From Clostridium aciditolerans (GTDB lineage Bacteria; Bacillota; Clostridia; Clostridiales; Clostridiaceae), in contig NZ_JAEEGB010000001.1 of assembly GCF_016316925.1 (NCBI RefSeq), positions 12,872 to 76,871 of the forward strand: a DNA stretch of 64,000 nt, in the 5' to 3' direction. The notes beneath the pieces are model-generated. The model ran no database searches and had not been told where the DNA came from. It was given only the letters and a program-made list of their open reading frames with translations. Below are positions 18,250-28,451 of the stretch, in pieces. Every line of letters begins with the position of its first letter. Position 1 is the first letter of the stretch. The translations under genes and the position numbers were made by a program.

Positions 18250-19799
18250 CTAATTTTTATTCCCATTAACTCTTCCTTAAAGATTCTTTCATCCATACCT
18301 TTTAAATTAGGAGATATTATTGGTTTAAATTCCATGTGATTTAATACGTCTTTCTCTAAGTCAATTCCTGGAGCAAGCTCTTCTAAGACTAGTCCATCTT
18401 TAGTCAATCTAAATACTGCTCTTTCAGTAATATAAAGAACAGATTGTCCAATATTCGCTGCATATTCTCCACTAAATGTAATCTGTTCAACAGCATTGAT
18501 GAACTTATTCGATTTTCCTTCTTTCTCTATTACTAATTCACCATCTGCAACACTTATCTTTAATCCACCTGCCGTGAAGGTTCCACAGTATACAACTTTT
18601 TTAGCATTTTGAGTTATATTAATAAAACCACCGCAACCTGCAATTTTAGGTCCAAACTTACTAACGTTTACATTACCAACCTTATCACATTGTGCTAATC
18701 CTAAAAAGGCTACATCAAGGCCGCCTCCATCATAAAAATCAAATTGACTAGCTTGATCTAATATAGATTGTGGATTTGTAGATGCTCCAAAACTTAGGCC
18801 GCCTGCAGGTACACCACCGACCCCACCTGCTTCTACAGTCAAAGTCATTTCATCTCCTATCCCCTCTTCATTAGCTACTATTGCTACTCCCTCTGGTACA
18901 CCAATTCCTAAGTTTGTAACTGAATTAGGTATGAGCTCCATAGCTGCCCTTCTAGCTATTATTTTTCTTTCATTAAGCGGTAATGGATCTAATGAATCTA
19001 CAGGAACTTTAACTTCTCCAACATAGCATGGGTTATAACTTTCACCAAAAGTCTGCATATGGTTTTCTGGTGTTCCAACAACTATTGCATCTACATATAT
19101 TCCTGGTATTTTTACTTTTCTTGGATCTAACGTTCCCTTCGATACAATCTTTTCAACTTGTAAAATAACTAATCCACCTGAGTTTTTAGCTGCTTGTGCC
19201 ATTGCCGTTGCATCAAGTGTTGCAGCTTCTTTTTCTAAGGTTGCATTTCCATCTTCATCTGCATATGTGGCTCTTAAAAGTACAACATTGATAGGGAAAG
19301 CTTTGTACAATAAATACTCCTTATCTTCAATTTTAACTACTTTTACTATCTCCTCAGTAGTAATTTCATTTAGCTTGCCACCCTCAATTCTAGGATCAAC
19401 AAAGGTTTTCAAACCAACGTGAGTTAATGTTCCTGGTTTTCCAGCGGCAATATCTCTAAACATATGTGATATAGTGCCTTGTGGCAAGTTATATGCTTTT
19501 ATCTTGTTTTCTAAAGCTAATTTTTGAAGCTTTGGTGCTAATCCCCAATGCCCTCCTATTACTTTACCTAATAATCCTTCATGTCCAAGATGGTTTAATC
19601 CTCTCTCCTTACTGTCACCTTGCCCTGCTGCATAAACTAATGTTAAATTTTTAGGAGTTTGCGTTTTCAAAAATTTTCTCTCTATTTCCATAGTAATTTC
19701 TTCTGGATGTCCACATCCAATGAAACCGCCTACAGCAACAGTGTCATCATTTTTTATTAGCTCAACTGCTTGTTCTTTCGATATAACTTTAGATCTCAT
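18246..19799 (-). CDS. acyl-CoA:acid CoA-transferase (propionate/acetoacetate CoA-transferase type)
   Basis: The 517-residue product is a fused alpha-beta family I CoA-transferase of the YdiF/Pct type. The N-terminal half has [15 protein letters not shown] (about 22-36). The C-terminal half has [11 protein letters not shown] and the glutamate-containing [20 protein letters not shown], where the catalytic Glu forms the acyl and CoA thioester intermediates. The enzyme moves CoA from an acyl-CoA to a free short-chain acid without ATP. It heads an operon with the GntP permease, behind a sigma-54 promoter at 19842-19857. Together they suggest uptake and activation of a short hydroxy-, keto- or unsaturated acid. 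The exact acid cannot be read from the sequence. Confidence 0.9.
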   Translation of the reverse strand: MRSKVISKEQAVELIKNDDTVAVGGFIGCGHPEEITMEIERKFLKTQTPKNLTLVYAAGQGDSKERGLNHLGHEGLLGKVIGGHWGLAPKLQKLALENKIKAYNLPQGTISHMFRDIAAGKPGTLTHVGLKTFVDPRIEGGKLNEITTEEIVKVVKIEDKEYLLYKAFPINVVLLRATYADEDGNATLEKEAATLDATAMAQAAKNSGGLVILQVEKIVSKGTLDPRKVKIPGIYVDAIVVGTPENHMQTFGESYNPCYVGEVKVPVDSLDPLPLNERKIIARRAAMELIPNSVTNLGIGVPEGVAIVANEEGIGDEMTLTVEAGGVGGVPAGGLSFGASTNPQSILDQASQFDFYDGGGLDVAFLGLAQCDKVGNVNVSKFGPKIAGCGGFINITQNAKKVVYCGTFTAGGLKISVADGELVIEKEGKSNKFINAVEQITFSGEYAANIGQSVLYITERAVFRLTKDGLVLEELAPGIDLEKDVLNHMEFKPIISPNLKGMDERIFKEELMGIKIR

Positions 19800-19841
19800 T
19801 TTTCTCCCTCCATGTTATAGTTATGTAGTACTACTTTATAT

Positions 19842-19857
19842 AGCAACTATCATGCCA
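19842..19857 (-). promoter_or_regulatory. sigma-54 promoter of the CoA-transferase-GntP operon
   Basis: On the minus strand the sequence reads TGGCATGATAGTTGCT, matching the -24 TGGCA and -12 TTGC elements at the required spacing. It lies 43 bp before the start codon. Confidence 0.85.
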
Positions 19858-19959
19858 AAACCTCTATAAACTACAGAATCATTTGCAAGTTAACAAAACT
19901 CTTAAATATCAATGTTTTTAGAATATTTATTATTTAATTAATTTAACACAAAAAAAATA

Positions 19960-20002
19960 AACAAATAATTAGTGTATATTTTATATACACTAATTATTTG
20001 TT
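19960..20002. promoter_or_regulatory. upstream activator palindrome for the sigma-54 activator
   Basis: A perfect 19-bp inverted repeat with a 5-bp centre; the inner part is GTGTATA-N5-TATACAC (19972-19990). It lies about 105 bp upstream of the -24 element. The same core occurs before the crt operon (29475-29495). Confidence 0.75.
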
Positions 20003-20168
20003 GTTTCCATATTGCTTTTATTTTGCAATCTTTATAAGCGACTATTTTATTTACATGTATTTTTTTTATACATCATTTTCAACATGTTTTAAAATTTATT
20101 TCTAAAATTATTTATCCGAAGTACATGATTTACTATAATAATTACAGATATCAATGGGGACTAAAAAA

Positions 20169-20195
20169 ATGATTCCTGCTCAGTACAGAAATCAT
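20169..20195 (-). terminator. terminator of the sigma-54 activator gene
   Basis: ATGATTCCTG pairs with CAGAAATCAT apart from one mismatch; on the minus strand it runs into seven T residues. It lies about 100 bp behind the stop codon. Confidence 0.75.
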
Positions 20196-20291
20196 CTTCT
20201 TAATTCAGCATAGTCTTTTTTTATTGTCCTAGACAAATGGTACATTTTATTCTGACATGTAGGTTTAAAATACTCAAGCAGTAAATATATT

Positions 20292-22004
20292 TTAGGTTAA
20301 ACTTTCTAATTTATATTCTTCTATTTTCTTGTATAATCCAGCTCTGCTTATACCTAACATTCTAGCTGCTTTATTCTTATTCCAATTAGTTTCCTTAAGG
20401 CACTCGAAAATAATTTCTTTTTCCACCTCTTCAACAATAACTTTCAAATGTTTACTTTTATTACTATAACGTTTGAATTTGTTTTTTGTCAGTCTTTCAG
20501 ATAGATGTTCTAATTTAATAACTATATCTGAGTCTAATAAATTTATCGCTCTTTCGATAACGTTTTCAAGCTCTCTGATGTTTCCAGGCCAATCATAGTT
20601 AACTAGACAATCTAATGCCTCCTTAGATATTCCCTCTACATATACTCCTAATCTACTTGCAACCTTAATTCTAAGCGCATTAACTAATTTAGGTATATCC
20701 TCTTTTCTTTCTCTTAAAGGAGGTATTGAAATTTTCATTACATTAAGTCTATAATATAAATCCTCTCTAAACTTTTTTTCTTTAATACTGTTTTCAAGAT
20801 CTTTATTGGTAGCGGCTATTATTCTAACATTAATTGACTTTAGCGTATTGCCACCTACTCTTTCAATCTCTTTTTCTTGAATAACCCTCAAGAGCTTTAC
20901 CTGCATATTCATAGGCATATCACCTATCTCATCTAGGAATATAGTTCCACCATTGGCTAATTCGAACTTACCCTTTTTACCACCTTTTTTTGCTCCTGTA
21001 AAAGCCCCCTCTTCATAACCAAACAGCTCTGCTTCTAATAGTTCTGAAGGTATCGCTGCACAATTTATCTTTACAAATGGTGCTAAATACCTTTTACTTG
21101 CATTATGAATAGAATGAGCAAATAGTTCTTTTCCTGTTCCGCTTTCTCCAATTATCAAAACATTTGAATTAGTATTTGCAACCTTTTTTACTAAAGATTT
21201 TACTTCTTTTACTTTTACTGAATCTCCGACTATATTTTCAACGGAATATTTGGCTTTTCTTTCTTTGTCAAGTTCATTCTTATAAAACTCAACTTCTTTT
21301 TCCAAATTATTTAATTTTTTACTAAGAGAATGAAAATCGCTAATATCTTTAAATACTACCTTTCCTACCGCACCAATAACTTTATCATCTTTTTTTAGTG
21401 GAACACGCATAGCAATCATTTTATTCCCTTTTATCTCCTGAACTTCCCCTATTTCTGCTACGCCTGATTCTATAACTTTACTCATCCTTGTGTTTTCTAT
21501 TACTTCATCTACTAGCTTTCCTTCAGGATTAGCACACCCTACAAACTCTTTATAAGCCTTGCTCATCATAGTAATAATACCTTTTTCATCTGTTACTACT
21601 ATCCATTCGTTAAAGGTATTTATTATAGTGTCTAAAATATCAATATATGATTTATCTGCATTCAACTCTTCCTGCATTTTTTTATGATTAGTAATATCAT
21701 AAAAAATAGCTATAGCTCCTTTTGCTTTTCCTTCCGACATTATAGCAATTCTATTCGTTATAAATTCTCTTCCATTGGTTATAAAGTTCTGATTAATTTC
21801 ACTTTCACAATTTTTCAATACTCTAGGTAAATTTGTTTCAGGTATGATTTGCTCAATATGTAACCCTAATCCACTTTCAGCATCAACTCCCAACAACTTT
21901 TCCGCCATTTTATTAATAACAAATATAATTCCTGTATTATCAATCCCTATCACAGCTTCATTTATATTTTCTACAATGGACTGGAAGCATTCCTTGAAAA
22001 ACAT
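20292..22004 (-). CDS. sigma-54-dependent transcriptional activator with two PAS domains
   Basis: The 570-residue product has two PAS sensor domains (about 5-110 and 125-230), a short coiled coil, an AAA+ sigma-54 interaction domain (about 260-490) and a C-terminal Fis-type helix-turn-helix (NKNKAARMLGISRAGLYKKI). The AAA+ part keeps Walker A GESGTGKE, the sigma-54 contact loop GAFTGA and the Walker B segment IFLDEIGDMP, so it should be active. GAGGGGG lies 7 bases before ATG 22004, which is preferred over 22046. It sits between two operons with matching -24/-12 promoters and palindromes, and is the obvious activator of both. PAS domains suggest it senses a small intracellular ligand or redox state. 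Confidence 0.92.
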   Translation of the reverse strand: MFFKECFQSIVENINEAVIGIDNTGIIFVINKMAEKLLGVDAESGLGLHIEQIIPETNLPRVLKNCESEINQNFITNGREFITNRIAIMSEGKAKGAIAIFYDITNHKKMQEELNADKSYIDILDTIINTFNEWIVVTDEKGIITMMSKAYKEFVGCANPEGKLVDEVIENTRMSKVIESGVAEIGEVQEIKGNKMIAMRVPLKKDDKVIGAVGKVVFKDISDFHSLSKKLNNLEKEVEFYKNELDKERKAKYSVENIVGDSVKVKEVKSLVKKVANTNSNVLIIGESGTGKELFAHSIHNASKRYLAPFVKINCAAIPSELLEAELFGYEEGAFTGAKKGGKKGKFELANGGTIFLDEIGDMPMNMQVKLLRVIQEKEIERVGGNTLKSINVRIIAATNKDLENSIKEKKFREDLYYRLNVMKISIPPLRERKEDIPKLVNALRIKVASRLGVYVEGISKEALDCLVNYDWPGNIRELENVIERAINLLDSDIVIKLEHLSERLTKNKFKRYSNKSKHLKVIVEEVEKEIIFECLKETNWNKNKAARMLGISRAGLYKKIEEYKLESLT

Positions 22005-22149
22005 AAAGCATCCCCCTCTTAAACCATATTCTGTGAATTTAATCATAGCTTCGCCCTTTAATTTTTAACTATTAGTATTGTTATAATAAATATTATAATA
22101 AGCTCTCTAATCAAGTAAAATCCATACTAGTATTATATCATTAAATAAA

Positions 22150-22182
22150 AACTGAGACTATGTTTTTGACACAGTCCCAGTT
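22150..22182 (-). terminator. terminator of the crt-etfA operon
   Basis: AACTGaGACT and AGTCcCAGTT form a stem with one mismatch, followed by TTTTTATTTAATG on the minus strand. It lies about 240 bp behind the etfA stop. Confidence 0.7.
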
Positions 22183-22293
22183 TATTACTACCTAAATTTG
22201 AAGTTGCTCCTAGACATGATTTAAAATTGGTTAAAAGAGTAATCTTATATTTTATAATTTATTCTAAAAAGAGATTTTATCCGATGACTACCC

Positions 22294-22393
22294 GCTCTAA
22301 TATTCCCTCTTCTTAAAGAGGGAATAAAGAGCAGCTATGTCCCTGGATTCGTTCAACTAAGAATCAGGTGGGGTTTGAAATCCCATCTGATTC
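22294..22393 (-). repeat. double-hairpin element in the etfA 3' region
   Basis: Two strong hairpins lie in tandem: 22294-22332 (GCTCT..TATTCCCTCTT with AAGAGGGAATA..AGAGC) and 22361-22393 (GAATCAGGTGGG with CCCATCTGATTC). The linker is unpaired. The layout recalls palindrome-bearing ends left by IS200/IS605-type elements, but no transposase is present, so the origin is open. Confidence 0.45.
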
Positions 22394-22419
22394 AAGTTTC
22401 CACTTCATAACTTTTTTAA

Positions 22420-23421
22420 TTAATTCATTTCTTTAATTTGAGCTACAAGTTCAGGAATAACCTTCTTATAATCTCCAACTAATGCAAGATCAGCTACTTT
22501 CATTATAGAAGCGTCTGCATCTTTATTTATAGCTATAATGTAATCACTATCCTGCATTCCAGCTAAATGCTGTATTGCCCCTGATATACCACAAGCTATA
22601 TAAAGATTTGGTCTAACTGTCTTACCTGTTTGTCCAACTTGATATGCTTTATCTAACCATCCGTTGTCTATAGCTGCTCTTGATCCAGCTACTATTCCAC
22701 CTAAAGCGTCAGCAAGGTCTTTTAGTACTTCAAAACCTTCTTTATTTCCTATTCCTCTTCCACCTGCAACTATTATCTTAGCTTCTCCAATATCCATGCA
22801 GCCCTTGCAAGCTTTAACTACTTCTAATACTTCAGTTCTTATATCTGCGACCGTTAAGTTTGCAGCTACCTTTTGGATTTCTCCACTTCTTGCAGTATCT
22901 TTAGCTAACTTTTCAAATACCCCAGGTCTTACTGTAGACATCTGTGGTCTGTGGTCTCCACAAACTATTGTAGCCATTAAGTTTCCACCAAAGGCTGGTC
23001 TTGTCATAAGTAGGTTTTTGTTTTCTGGATCTATATCAAGAGATGTACAGTCTGCTGTAAGTCCTGTAGCAAGTCTTGCTGCCACTCTTGGTCCTAAATC
23101 CCTTCCTATGAATGTAGCCCCAACTAGTATTGCTTCTGGCTTTATATCCTTTGCTAAGTCACATATAACTTTTGTGTACCCATCTGTTGTAAAGTGTTTT
23201 AAAAGTGGATTATCTGCATATATTACTTTATCTGCTCCATATGCTACTAATTCTTTTGCTATATCATCTATATCACTTCCAAGTAAAAGAGCTGTTAACT
23301 CTACGCCTAACTTGTCTGCTAATTCTCTTCCTTTTCCTAATAATTCTAAAGATACCTTTTGAAGCTTTCCTTCCCTCTGTTCAGCAAATACCCATACGCC
23401 TTTATACTCTGCTATATTCAT
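22420..23421 (-). CDS. etfA: electron transfer flavoprotein, alpha subunit
   Basis: The 333-residue protein has the EtfA N-terminal domain and the C-terminal FAD-binding domain, seen as IIVAGGRGIGNKEGFEVLKDLADALGG (about 215-240), VGQTGKTVRPNLYIACGISGAIQHLAGM and IAINKDADASIMKVADLALVGDY. With EtfB it carries electrons to or from butyryl-CoA dehydrogenase. In clostridia the Bcd-Etf complex can reduce crotonyl-CoA with NADH and bifurcate electrons to ferredoxin. It is the last gene of the crt-hbd-thl-maoC-bcd-etfB-etfA operon, 12 bp behind etfB. An AGGAGGG site precedes the ATG. Confidence 0.95.
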   Translation of the reverse strand: MNIAEYKGVWVFAEQREGKLQKVSLELLGKGRELADKLGVELTALLLGSDIDDIAKELVAYGADKVIYADNPLLKHFTTDGYTKVICDLAKDIKPEAILVGATFIGRDLGPRVAARLATGLTADCTSLDIDPENKNLLMTRPAFGGNLMATIVCGDHRPQMSTVRPGVFEKLAKDTARSGEIQKVAANLTVADIRTEVLEVVKACKGCMDIGEAKIIVAGGRGIGNKEGFEVLKDLADALGGIVAGSRAAIDNGWLDKAYQVGQTGKTVRPNLYIACGISGAIQHLAGMQDSDYIIAINKDADASIMKVADLALVGDYKKVIPELVAQIKEMN

Positions 23422-23433
23422 TGTAATTCCCTC

Positions 23434-24213
23434 CTAGATATAGTGTTTTTCTTTTAATTTTGAAACTGCATATGCTGCTGCTTCTTTTGCTGGTAGATTT
23501 ACTAATTCACCTTGTCCCTTTGCTTCCTTTGTTGAAGATTTCTTAACCTTTGTTGGTGATCCAGCTAATCCAAGAAGAGATTTGTCTACATCTATATCAG
23601 CTGCACTCCATACTTTTATTTCTTTCTTGTATGTTTCAAAGATATTTGCCATATGCATATATCTTGGTTCATTTAATTCTTTTATAGCTGTTAGAAGAAC
23701 TGGAGTCTTAACCTTTATTACTTCGTACCCATCTTCCCATGCTCTTTGTACTTTTAAAGAATCTCCCTCAACTTCTACTTTTTCTACATAAGTGATTTGT
23801 GGAATGTTTAAGTGCTCAGCTATTTCAGGTCCTACTTGAGCTGTGTCTCCATCTATAGCCTGTCTTCCTGCAAATACTATGTCGTAGTCTAGTTTTTTTA
23901 GTGCTCCTGCTAGTGCATTTGATGTAGCCAATGTATCTGCTCCTGCAAAGGCTCTGTCTGATATAAGTATTGCTTCATCTGCTCCCATAGCTATTGCTTC
24001 TCTTAAAGCTGCTTCTGCTTGTGGTGGTCCCATACTTATTATAGTAACTTTTGCCCCTACCTTTTCTTTTAATACAAGTGCTTCCTCTAAAGCATTTTTA
24101 TCATCTGGATTTATTATTGATGGAACTCCTTCTCTTATAAGAGTTCCTGTCTTTGGATCTATTTTAACTTCTGTTGTATCTGGAACTTGTTTTAAACAAA
24201 CTACTATATTCAT
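23434..24213 (-). CDS. etfB: electron transfer flavoprotein, beta subunit
   Basis: The 259-residue protein starts MNIVVCLKQVPDTTEVKIDP and contains the EtfB signature region VFAGRQAIDGDTAQVGPEIAEHL (about 116-138), with a variable C-terminal tail of Lys and Ala. It pairs with EtfA and binds the second flavin used for bifurcation in clostridial enzymes. It is directly downstream of the acyl-CoA dehydrogenase gene and upstream of etfA, the standard order for a butyryl-CoA dehydrogenase complex. Confidence 0.95.
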   Translation of the reverse strand: MNIVVCLKQVPDTTEVKIDPKTGTLIREGVPSIINPDDKNALEEALVLKEKVGAKVTIISMGPPQAEAALREAIAMGADEAILISDRAFAGADTLATSNALAGALKKLDYDIVFAGRQAIDGDTAQVGPEIAEHLNIPQITYVEKVEVEGDSLKVQRAWEDGYEVIKVKTPVLLTAIKELNEPRYMHMANIFETYKKEIKVWSAADIDVDKSLLGLAGSPTKVKKSSTKEAKGQGELVNLPAKEAAAYAVSKLKEKHYI

Positions 24214-24237
24214 TAATGTTGTCCTCCTTGTCTATTC

Positions 24238-25377
24238 TTATCTAAATATGCTTCCTGAGATAACCATCTTCTGAACCTGTGAAGTTCCTTCGTAGATTTC
24301 AGTTATCTTAGCATCTCTCATCATTCTTTCTACTGGATATTCTTTTGTATATCCGTATCCACCAAATAACTGAACAGCCTTAGTTGTTACTTCCATAGCA
24401 ACATCTGCTGCAAATAACTTAGCTCTTGCTGCATCTACAGAATAAGGAAGTCCAGCATCTTTCTTACATGCTGCTTTGTATACTAAGTGTTTTGCTGCTT
24501 CGATCTTTGTATCCAATTCAGCCACTATCCAAGATAGTCCTTGAAATTTATCTAAAGATCTGCCGAATTGTTTTCTTTCTTTCATATAAGCTACCGCTTC
24601 ATTGAAAGCACCTTCTGCTATTCCTAACGCTTGAGCTGCTATACCAATTCTTCCTCCATCAAGAGTGCCCATAGCAACACCAAAGCCTTTTCCTTCCTTG
24701 CTTAATAAGTTTTCCTTTGGTACCATACAATCTTCAAATATAAGCTCAGTAGTTGATGATCCTCTAATTCCCATCTTCTCTTCTAATTTACCTATTGAGA
24801 AACCTTTAAAGCCTTTCTCAACTATAAATGCTGAAATTCCTTTTGTGCCCTTACTTCTGTCTGTCATAGCAAATACTATAAAAATATCAGCTGCTCCACC
24901 GTTTGTTATGAATATTTTTTGTCCATTTATGATATAGTTGTCTCCATGAAGAACAGCCGTAGTTTGTTGTCCTGCAGCATCTGTTCCTGCATTTGGTTCT
25001 GTTAAGCCAAAGGCTCCTAACTTTTCTCCCTTTGCAAGAGGTATTAAGTATTTTTGCTTATGCTCTTCAGTGCCATATTTATCAATTACTGAAGCACATA
25101 ATGAAGTATGAGCTGAAAGAATAACTCCAGTAGTACCGCAAACCTTTGATAACTCTTTAACTGCTAATATATATGAAAGGGTGTCTCCACCGGCTCCGCC
25201 ATATTCCTTGGAGAACGGAATACCCATCATTCCGTATTTAGCCATCTTTTCTACTGTTTCCATAGGGAACCTTTCAGTTTCATCAATTTCTGCTGCTAAC
25301 GGCTTAACTTCATTTTCAGCAAACTCTCTTACCATCTGTTGTACTAATTGTTGTTCCTTTGACAATGTAAAATCCAT
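24238..25377 (-). CDS. bcd: short-chain acyl-CoA (butyryl-CoA) dehydrogenase
   Basis: The 379-residue flavoprotein has the family pattern throughout: FGLTEPNAGTDAAGQQTTA (about 130-148), WIVAELDTKIEAAKHLVY, and the C-terminal RMMRDAKITEIYEGTSQVQKMVI, where the Glu of EIYEGTSQ is the catalytic base. It interconverts crotonyl-CoA and butyryl-CoA. Its place directly before etfB and etfA, and in an operon with crt, hbd and thl, supports the butyryl-CoA assignment over other chain lengths. Confidence 0.93.
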   Translation of the reverse strand: MDFTLSKEQQLVQQMVREFAENEVKPLAAEIDETERFPMETVEKMAKYGMMGIPFSKEYGGAGGDTLSYILAVKELSKVCGTTGVILSAHTSLCASVIDKYGTEEHKQKYLIPLAKGEKLGAFGLTEPNAGTDAAGQQTTAVLHGDNYIINGQKIFITNGGAADIFIVFAMTDRSKGTKGISAFIVEKGFKGFSIGKLEEKMGIRGSSTTELIFEDCMVPKENLLSKEGKGFGVAMGTLDGGRIGIAAQALGIAEGAFNEAVAYMKERKQFGRSLDKFQGLSWIVAELDTKIEAAKHLVYKAACKKDAGLPYSVDAARAKLFAADVAMEVTTKAVQLFGGYGYTKEYPVERMMRDAKITEIYEGTSQVQKMVISGSIFR

Positions 25378-25572
25378 AATTGGTCCTCCTCTTGATTTTT
25401 AGATAGATATTTAATTGTTTGTTAATAATCAAACTATTTTTATATATTAATTTTGCTTTATTTTATATTTTACCTATATCAGATTGATTTTAGCTATTTT
25501 TATTTGGAAGGGTTCAATCTTATATAGGTAAAATATAATTAACTGATATATTTAATTTTTATTTAAGAATAG

Positions 25573-26001
25573 CTATTCAGAAACTTTTTTAGGAGGCATA
25601 ACTAATGCTTCTCCATCTACAACAACTTTTCCATTTTGATTAGTACAAACCGTTCTTAGTTTAACTCTATTTTTCTCTACATTCATTTCTATAACTTCTA
25701 CTTCTGCTTTAATTGTATCTCCAATATAAACTGGTGCAGTAAACTTAAGTTGTTGTCCCATATAAATTGTTCCTGGTCCAGGAAGGTGCATACCAAGACA
25801 AGCTGAAATAAAACCAGAAACTAATATTCCATGTGCAATTCTGCTCTTAAACATTGTTTTTTCTGATGCAGTTTGATTTACGTGTGCTGGATTTAAGTCT
25901 CCAGTAATTCCCGCAAATAAATATACATCTGTTTCGGATATAGTCTTTTCAACAGAAACCTTATCTCCAACTTTTATTTGATCAATTGTTAAACCTTGCA
26001 T
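25573..26001 (-). CDS. MaoC-like (R)-specific enoyl-CoA hydratase
   Basis: The 142-residue hot-dog fold protein has the hydratase 2 signature FAGITGDLNPAHVN with Asp and His (about 28-42), followed by RIAHGILVSGFISACLG. It resembles PhaJ, which hydrates crotonyl-CoA to (R)-3-hydroxybutyryl-CoA. This is unusual because the same operon already has the (S)-specific crotonase. Together the two enzymes can interconvert (R)- and (S)-3-hydroxybutyryl-CoA through crotonyl-CoA. GGAGG lies 7 bases before the ATG. It sits between thl and bcd, with about 200-bp gaps on each side. Confidence 0.88.
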   Translation of the reverse strand: MQGLTIDQIKVGDKVSVEKTISETDVYLFAGITGDLNPAHVNQTASEKTMFKSRIAHGILVSGFISACLGMHLPGPGTIYMGQQLKFTAPVYIGDTIKAEVEVIEMNVEKNRVKLRTVCTNQNGKVVVDGEALVMPPKKVSE

Positions 26002-26222
26002 GATTTTACCTCCTAATTTTTAATACATAGTAGAAGGAAGACAACGTATACCTTTGTTCAATTATTCAAGATGGTTGTATATTTTAGAATAACAGTTAGT
26101 CAAATCATATACTTGTCCAACTTCTACTATGATATATATTCTGTTAAGAGCTTAAGGTCCACAGCCAAAATGGTCCACAGCCTTAGACGCTCTTTACATT
26201 CTAACTTTATAATAGTTATTAA

Positions 26223-27401
26223 CTATCTTTCTATAATAGCTGCTGTTCCTTGTCCCCCACCTATACATAAGGTTGCAAGACCTTTTTTAGCATCTCTTTT
26301 AATCATCTCATGAATTAGTGTAACTAGAATTCTAGCACCTGAGGCTCCAACTGGATGTCCAAGAGCTATAGCTCCGCCATTTACGTTCACGATATCCATG
26401 TTAAATTCTAAATCCTTAGCTACAGATAAACTTTGTGCAGCAAAAGCCTCATTTGCTTCTATTAAATCTAAATCTCTTACAGTTAAGTTTGCTCTTTCTA
26501 AAGCTTCTCTAGTTGATGGAACTGGACCATATCCCATAATTGAAGGATCTAATCCCTTAGAACCAAAGGATACAATTTTAGCTAATGGTTTTATTCCCAA
26601 TTCTTTAGCTTTTTCTCCACTCATTATAACTAAAGCTGCAGCTCCATCATTTATTCCTGAAGCATTGCCAGCAGTTACTGTTCCATCTTTCTTAAATGCT
26701 GGTTTCAATTTTGCTAATCCTTCAATAGTAGCTCCAAATCTCGGAAATTCATCTGTATCGAATATCTTTGGCTCTCCTTTTCTTTGAGGTATTGCAACTG
26801 GTACTATCTCATCCTTAAATTTTCCTTCCTTAATAGCACTTTCTGCTTTTAATTGGGATTTAAGGGCAAATTCATCCTGCATTTCTCTAGTTATTCCCCA
26901 TTGTTCTGCTATGTTTTCCGCTGTAATTCCCATGTGGTACCCATTAAAAGCATCTGTAAGGCCGTCAAATACCATTTCATCTACTAGCTTTCCATCATTC
27001 ATTCTTTGACCCCATCTTGCATTGTTTAAAAGGTAAGGAGCTCTTGACATGTTTTCCATTCCGCCAGCAACAACAATATCGTTATATCCAGATAAAATCA
27101 TCTGAAATGCTAAACTAACTGCTCTTAATCCAGACCCACAAACTTTATTTAAAGTAAAAGACGATACCTCAACTGGAATCCCAGCTTTAACAGCTGATTG
27201 TCTTGCTGGATTTTGGCCAATTCCTGCTTGAAGAACATTACCCATGATTACTTCGTCTACTAACTCAGGTTTTACACCAGCTCTATTTAATGCTTCTTTA
27301 ATTACAATAGCTCCTAAATCAACGGCAGTAACATCCTTTAAGCTTCCGCCGAAAGATCCTATAGCTGTTCTAACAGCACTTGCTATAACTACTTCTCTCA
27401 T
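26223..27401 (-). CDS. thl: acetyl-CoA acetyltransferase (thiolase)
   Basis: The 392-residue enzyme is a biosynthetic-type thiolase. The nucleophile Cys lies in [11 protein letters not shown] (about residue 88), NEAFAAQ near 315 and [15 protein letters not shown] near 348 form the active site, and the second Cys lies in [10 protein letters not shown] near 378. It condenses two acetyl-CoA to acetoacetyl-CoA or runs in reverse. TTGGAGGG precedes the ATG. It follows hbd in the operon, separated by one copy of the dispersed repeat. Confidence 0.95.
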   Translation of the reverse strand: MREVVIASAVRTAIGSFGGSLKDVTAVDLGAIVIKEALNRAGVKPELVDEVIMGNVLQAGIGQNPARQSAVKAGIPVEVSSFTLNKVCGSGLRAVSLAFQMILSGYNDIVVAGGMENMSRAPYLLNNARWGQRMNDGKLVDEMVFDGLTDAFNGYHMGITAENIAEQWGITREMQDEFALKSQLKAESAIKEGKFKDEIVPVAIPQRKGEPKIFDTDEFPRFGATIEGLAKLKPAFKKDGTVTAGNASGINDGAAALVIMSGEKAKELGIKPLAKIVSFGSKGLDPSIMGYGPVPSTREALERANLTVRDLDLIEANEAFAAQSLSVAKDLEFNMDIVNVNGGAIALGHPVGASGARILVTLIHEMIKRDAKKGLATLCIGGGQGTAAIIER

Positions 27402-27426
27402 ATTTTACCCTCCAATTAATTTTTAT

Positions 27427-27550
27427 ATGAAACTCCTTCTCCTTTGTCGAATGAGTACTCGCTGAGTAAGTGACTCACTCCAAATCACAGATTTGGGTTC
27501 GCTACTCAACCGACCATCTCAAAATCATAAATTTTGGATGTCTGATTATG
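27427..27550 (-). repeat. dispersed repeat R2, full copy
   Basis: About 120 bp, closely matching the copy at 28452-28574 over its whole length. It holds small hairpins CAAATCACAGATTTG and AAAATCATAAATTTT. It lies just behind the hbd stop codon. A second ATGAAAC occurs near its end (27556). Confidence 0.8.
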
Positions 27551-27570
27551 TTCTTATGAAACTTTATTAT

Positions 27571-28416
27571 TTATTTGTTATAATCGAAGAATCCTTTTCC
27601 TGACTTTTTTCCTAAATATCCTGCCCTTGACATCTTTCTTAGTAGTGGATGTGGTCTATATTTTGAGTCTCCAAATTCCGTATATAGCACTTCCATAATA
27701 GCCAAGCATACATCAATTCCTATTAAATCAGCCAACGCTAATGGTCCCATCGGATGGTTAGCTCCTAGCTTCATAGCTAAATCAATATCTTCAGCGCTTG
27801 CAACATTATCTGCTAAAATTCCTACTGCTTCATTTATCATAGGTATAAGTATTCTGTTAACAACAAATCCTGGTGCCTCTTCAACTTCTACTGGATCTTT
27901 TCCAAGTTTCTTAGAAACCTCAACCACAATATTTTTAGTTTCTTCTGAAGTGGCAATTCCTTTTATAACTTCTACTAGTTTCATAACCGGAACAGGGTTA
28001 AAGAAATGCATACCTATAACCTTATCCGGTCTCTTAGTTGCACTTGCTACATCAGTTATAGATAATGATGATGTATTTGTAGCAAGTATAGCTTCTGGCT
28101 TACATAATCCATCTAACTCTGCAAATATCTTTTTCTTAATTGACATATTTTCAACTGCTGCTTCAACAACCAAATCTGCATCTTTAGCTAAACTCATGTC
28201 TGTTGTAGGCGTTATTCTGCTAACTATATCTTTCTTTTCATCTTCAGTAATTTTTCCTTTTTGAACGCTTTTTTCAAGATTTTTAGAAATTATGCCAAAT
28301 CCTCTTTGGACAAAACTCTCTTCAATATCTCTCATTACTACTTCATATCCAGATTGTGCAAAGGCCTGCACAATCCCTGAGCCCATTGTTCCTGCTCCTA
28401 AAACGAATATTTTCAT
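27571..28416 (-). CDS. hbd: (S)-3-hydroxybutyryl-CoA dehydrogenase
   Basis: The 281-residue enzyme begins [20 protein letters not shown] with the NAD-binding GxGxxG motif. The catalytic His lies in [17 protein letters not shown] (about 138), and the dimerisation domain includes [17 protein letters not shown]. It interconverts acetoacetyl-CoA and (S)-3-hydroxybutyryl-CoA. AGGAGG precedes ATG 28416; the longer frame to 28437 has no such site. Length matches the clostridial Hbd family. It is the second gene of the operon. Confidence 0.95.
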   Translation of the reverse strand: MKIFVLGAGTMGSGIVQAFAQSGYEVVMRDIEESFVQRGFGIISKNLEKSVQKGKITEDEKKDIVSRITPTTDMSLAKDADLVVEAAVENMSIKKKIFAELDGLCKPEAILATNTSSLSITDVASATKRPDKVIGMHFFNPVPVMKLVEVIKGIATSEETKNIVVEVSKKLGKDPVEVEEAPGFVVNRILIPMINEAVGILADNVASAEDIDLAMKLGANHPMGPLALADLIGIDVCLAIMEVLYTEFGDSKYRPHPLLRKMSRAGYLGKKSGKGFFDYNK

Positions 28417-28451
28417 TCCAATTCCTCCTAAAAACACACCATATTTTTATT

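Noticed and set aside
19960-20002. Perfect palindrome read as a simple terminator of the activator gene
   Set aside because: A better terminator with a T run lies at 20169-20195, and the palindrome core is repeated before the crt operon at the right distance from a sigma-54 promoter.
22664-23362. Long plus-strand frame antisense to etfA
   Set aside because: It is the mirror frame of a well-conserved etfA gene, with low-complexity Ser/Pro-rich composition and no start signals.
26071-26313. 80-codon plus-strand frame at the thiolase end
   Set aside because: It lies mostly antisense to thl and in the gap before the MaoC gene, with no ribosome binding site or similarity.
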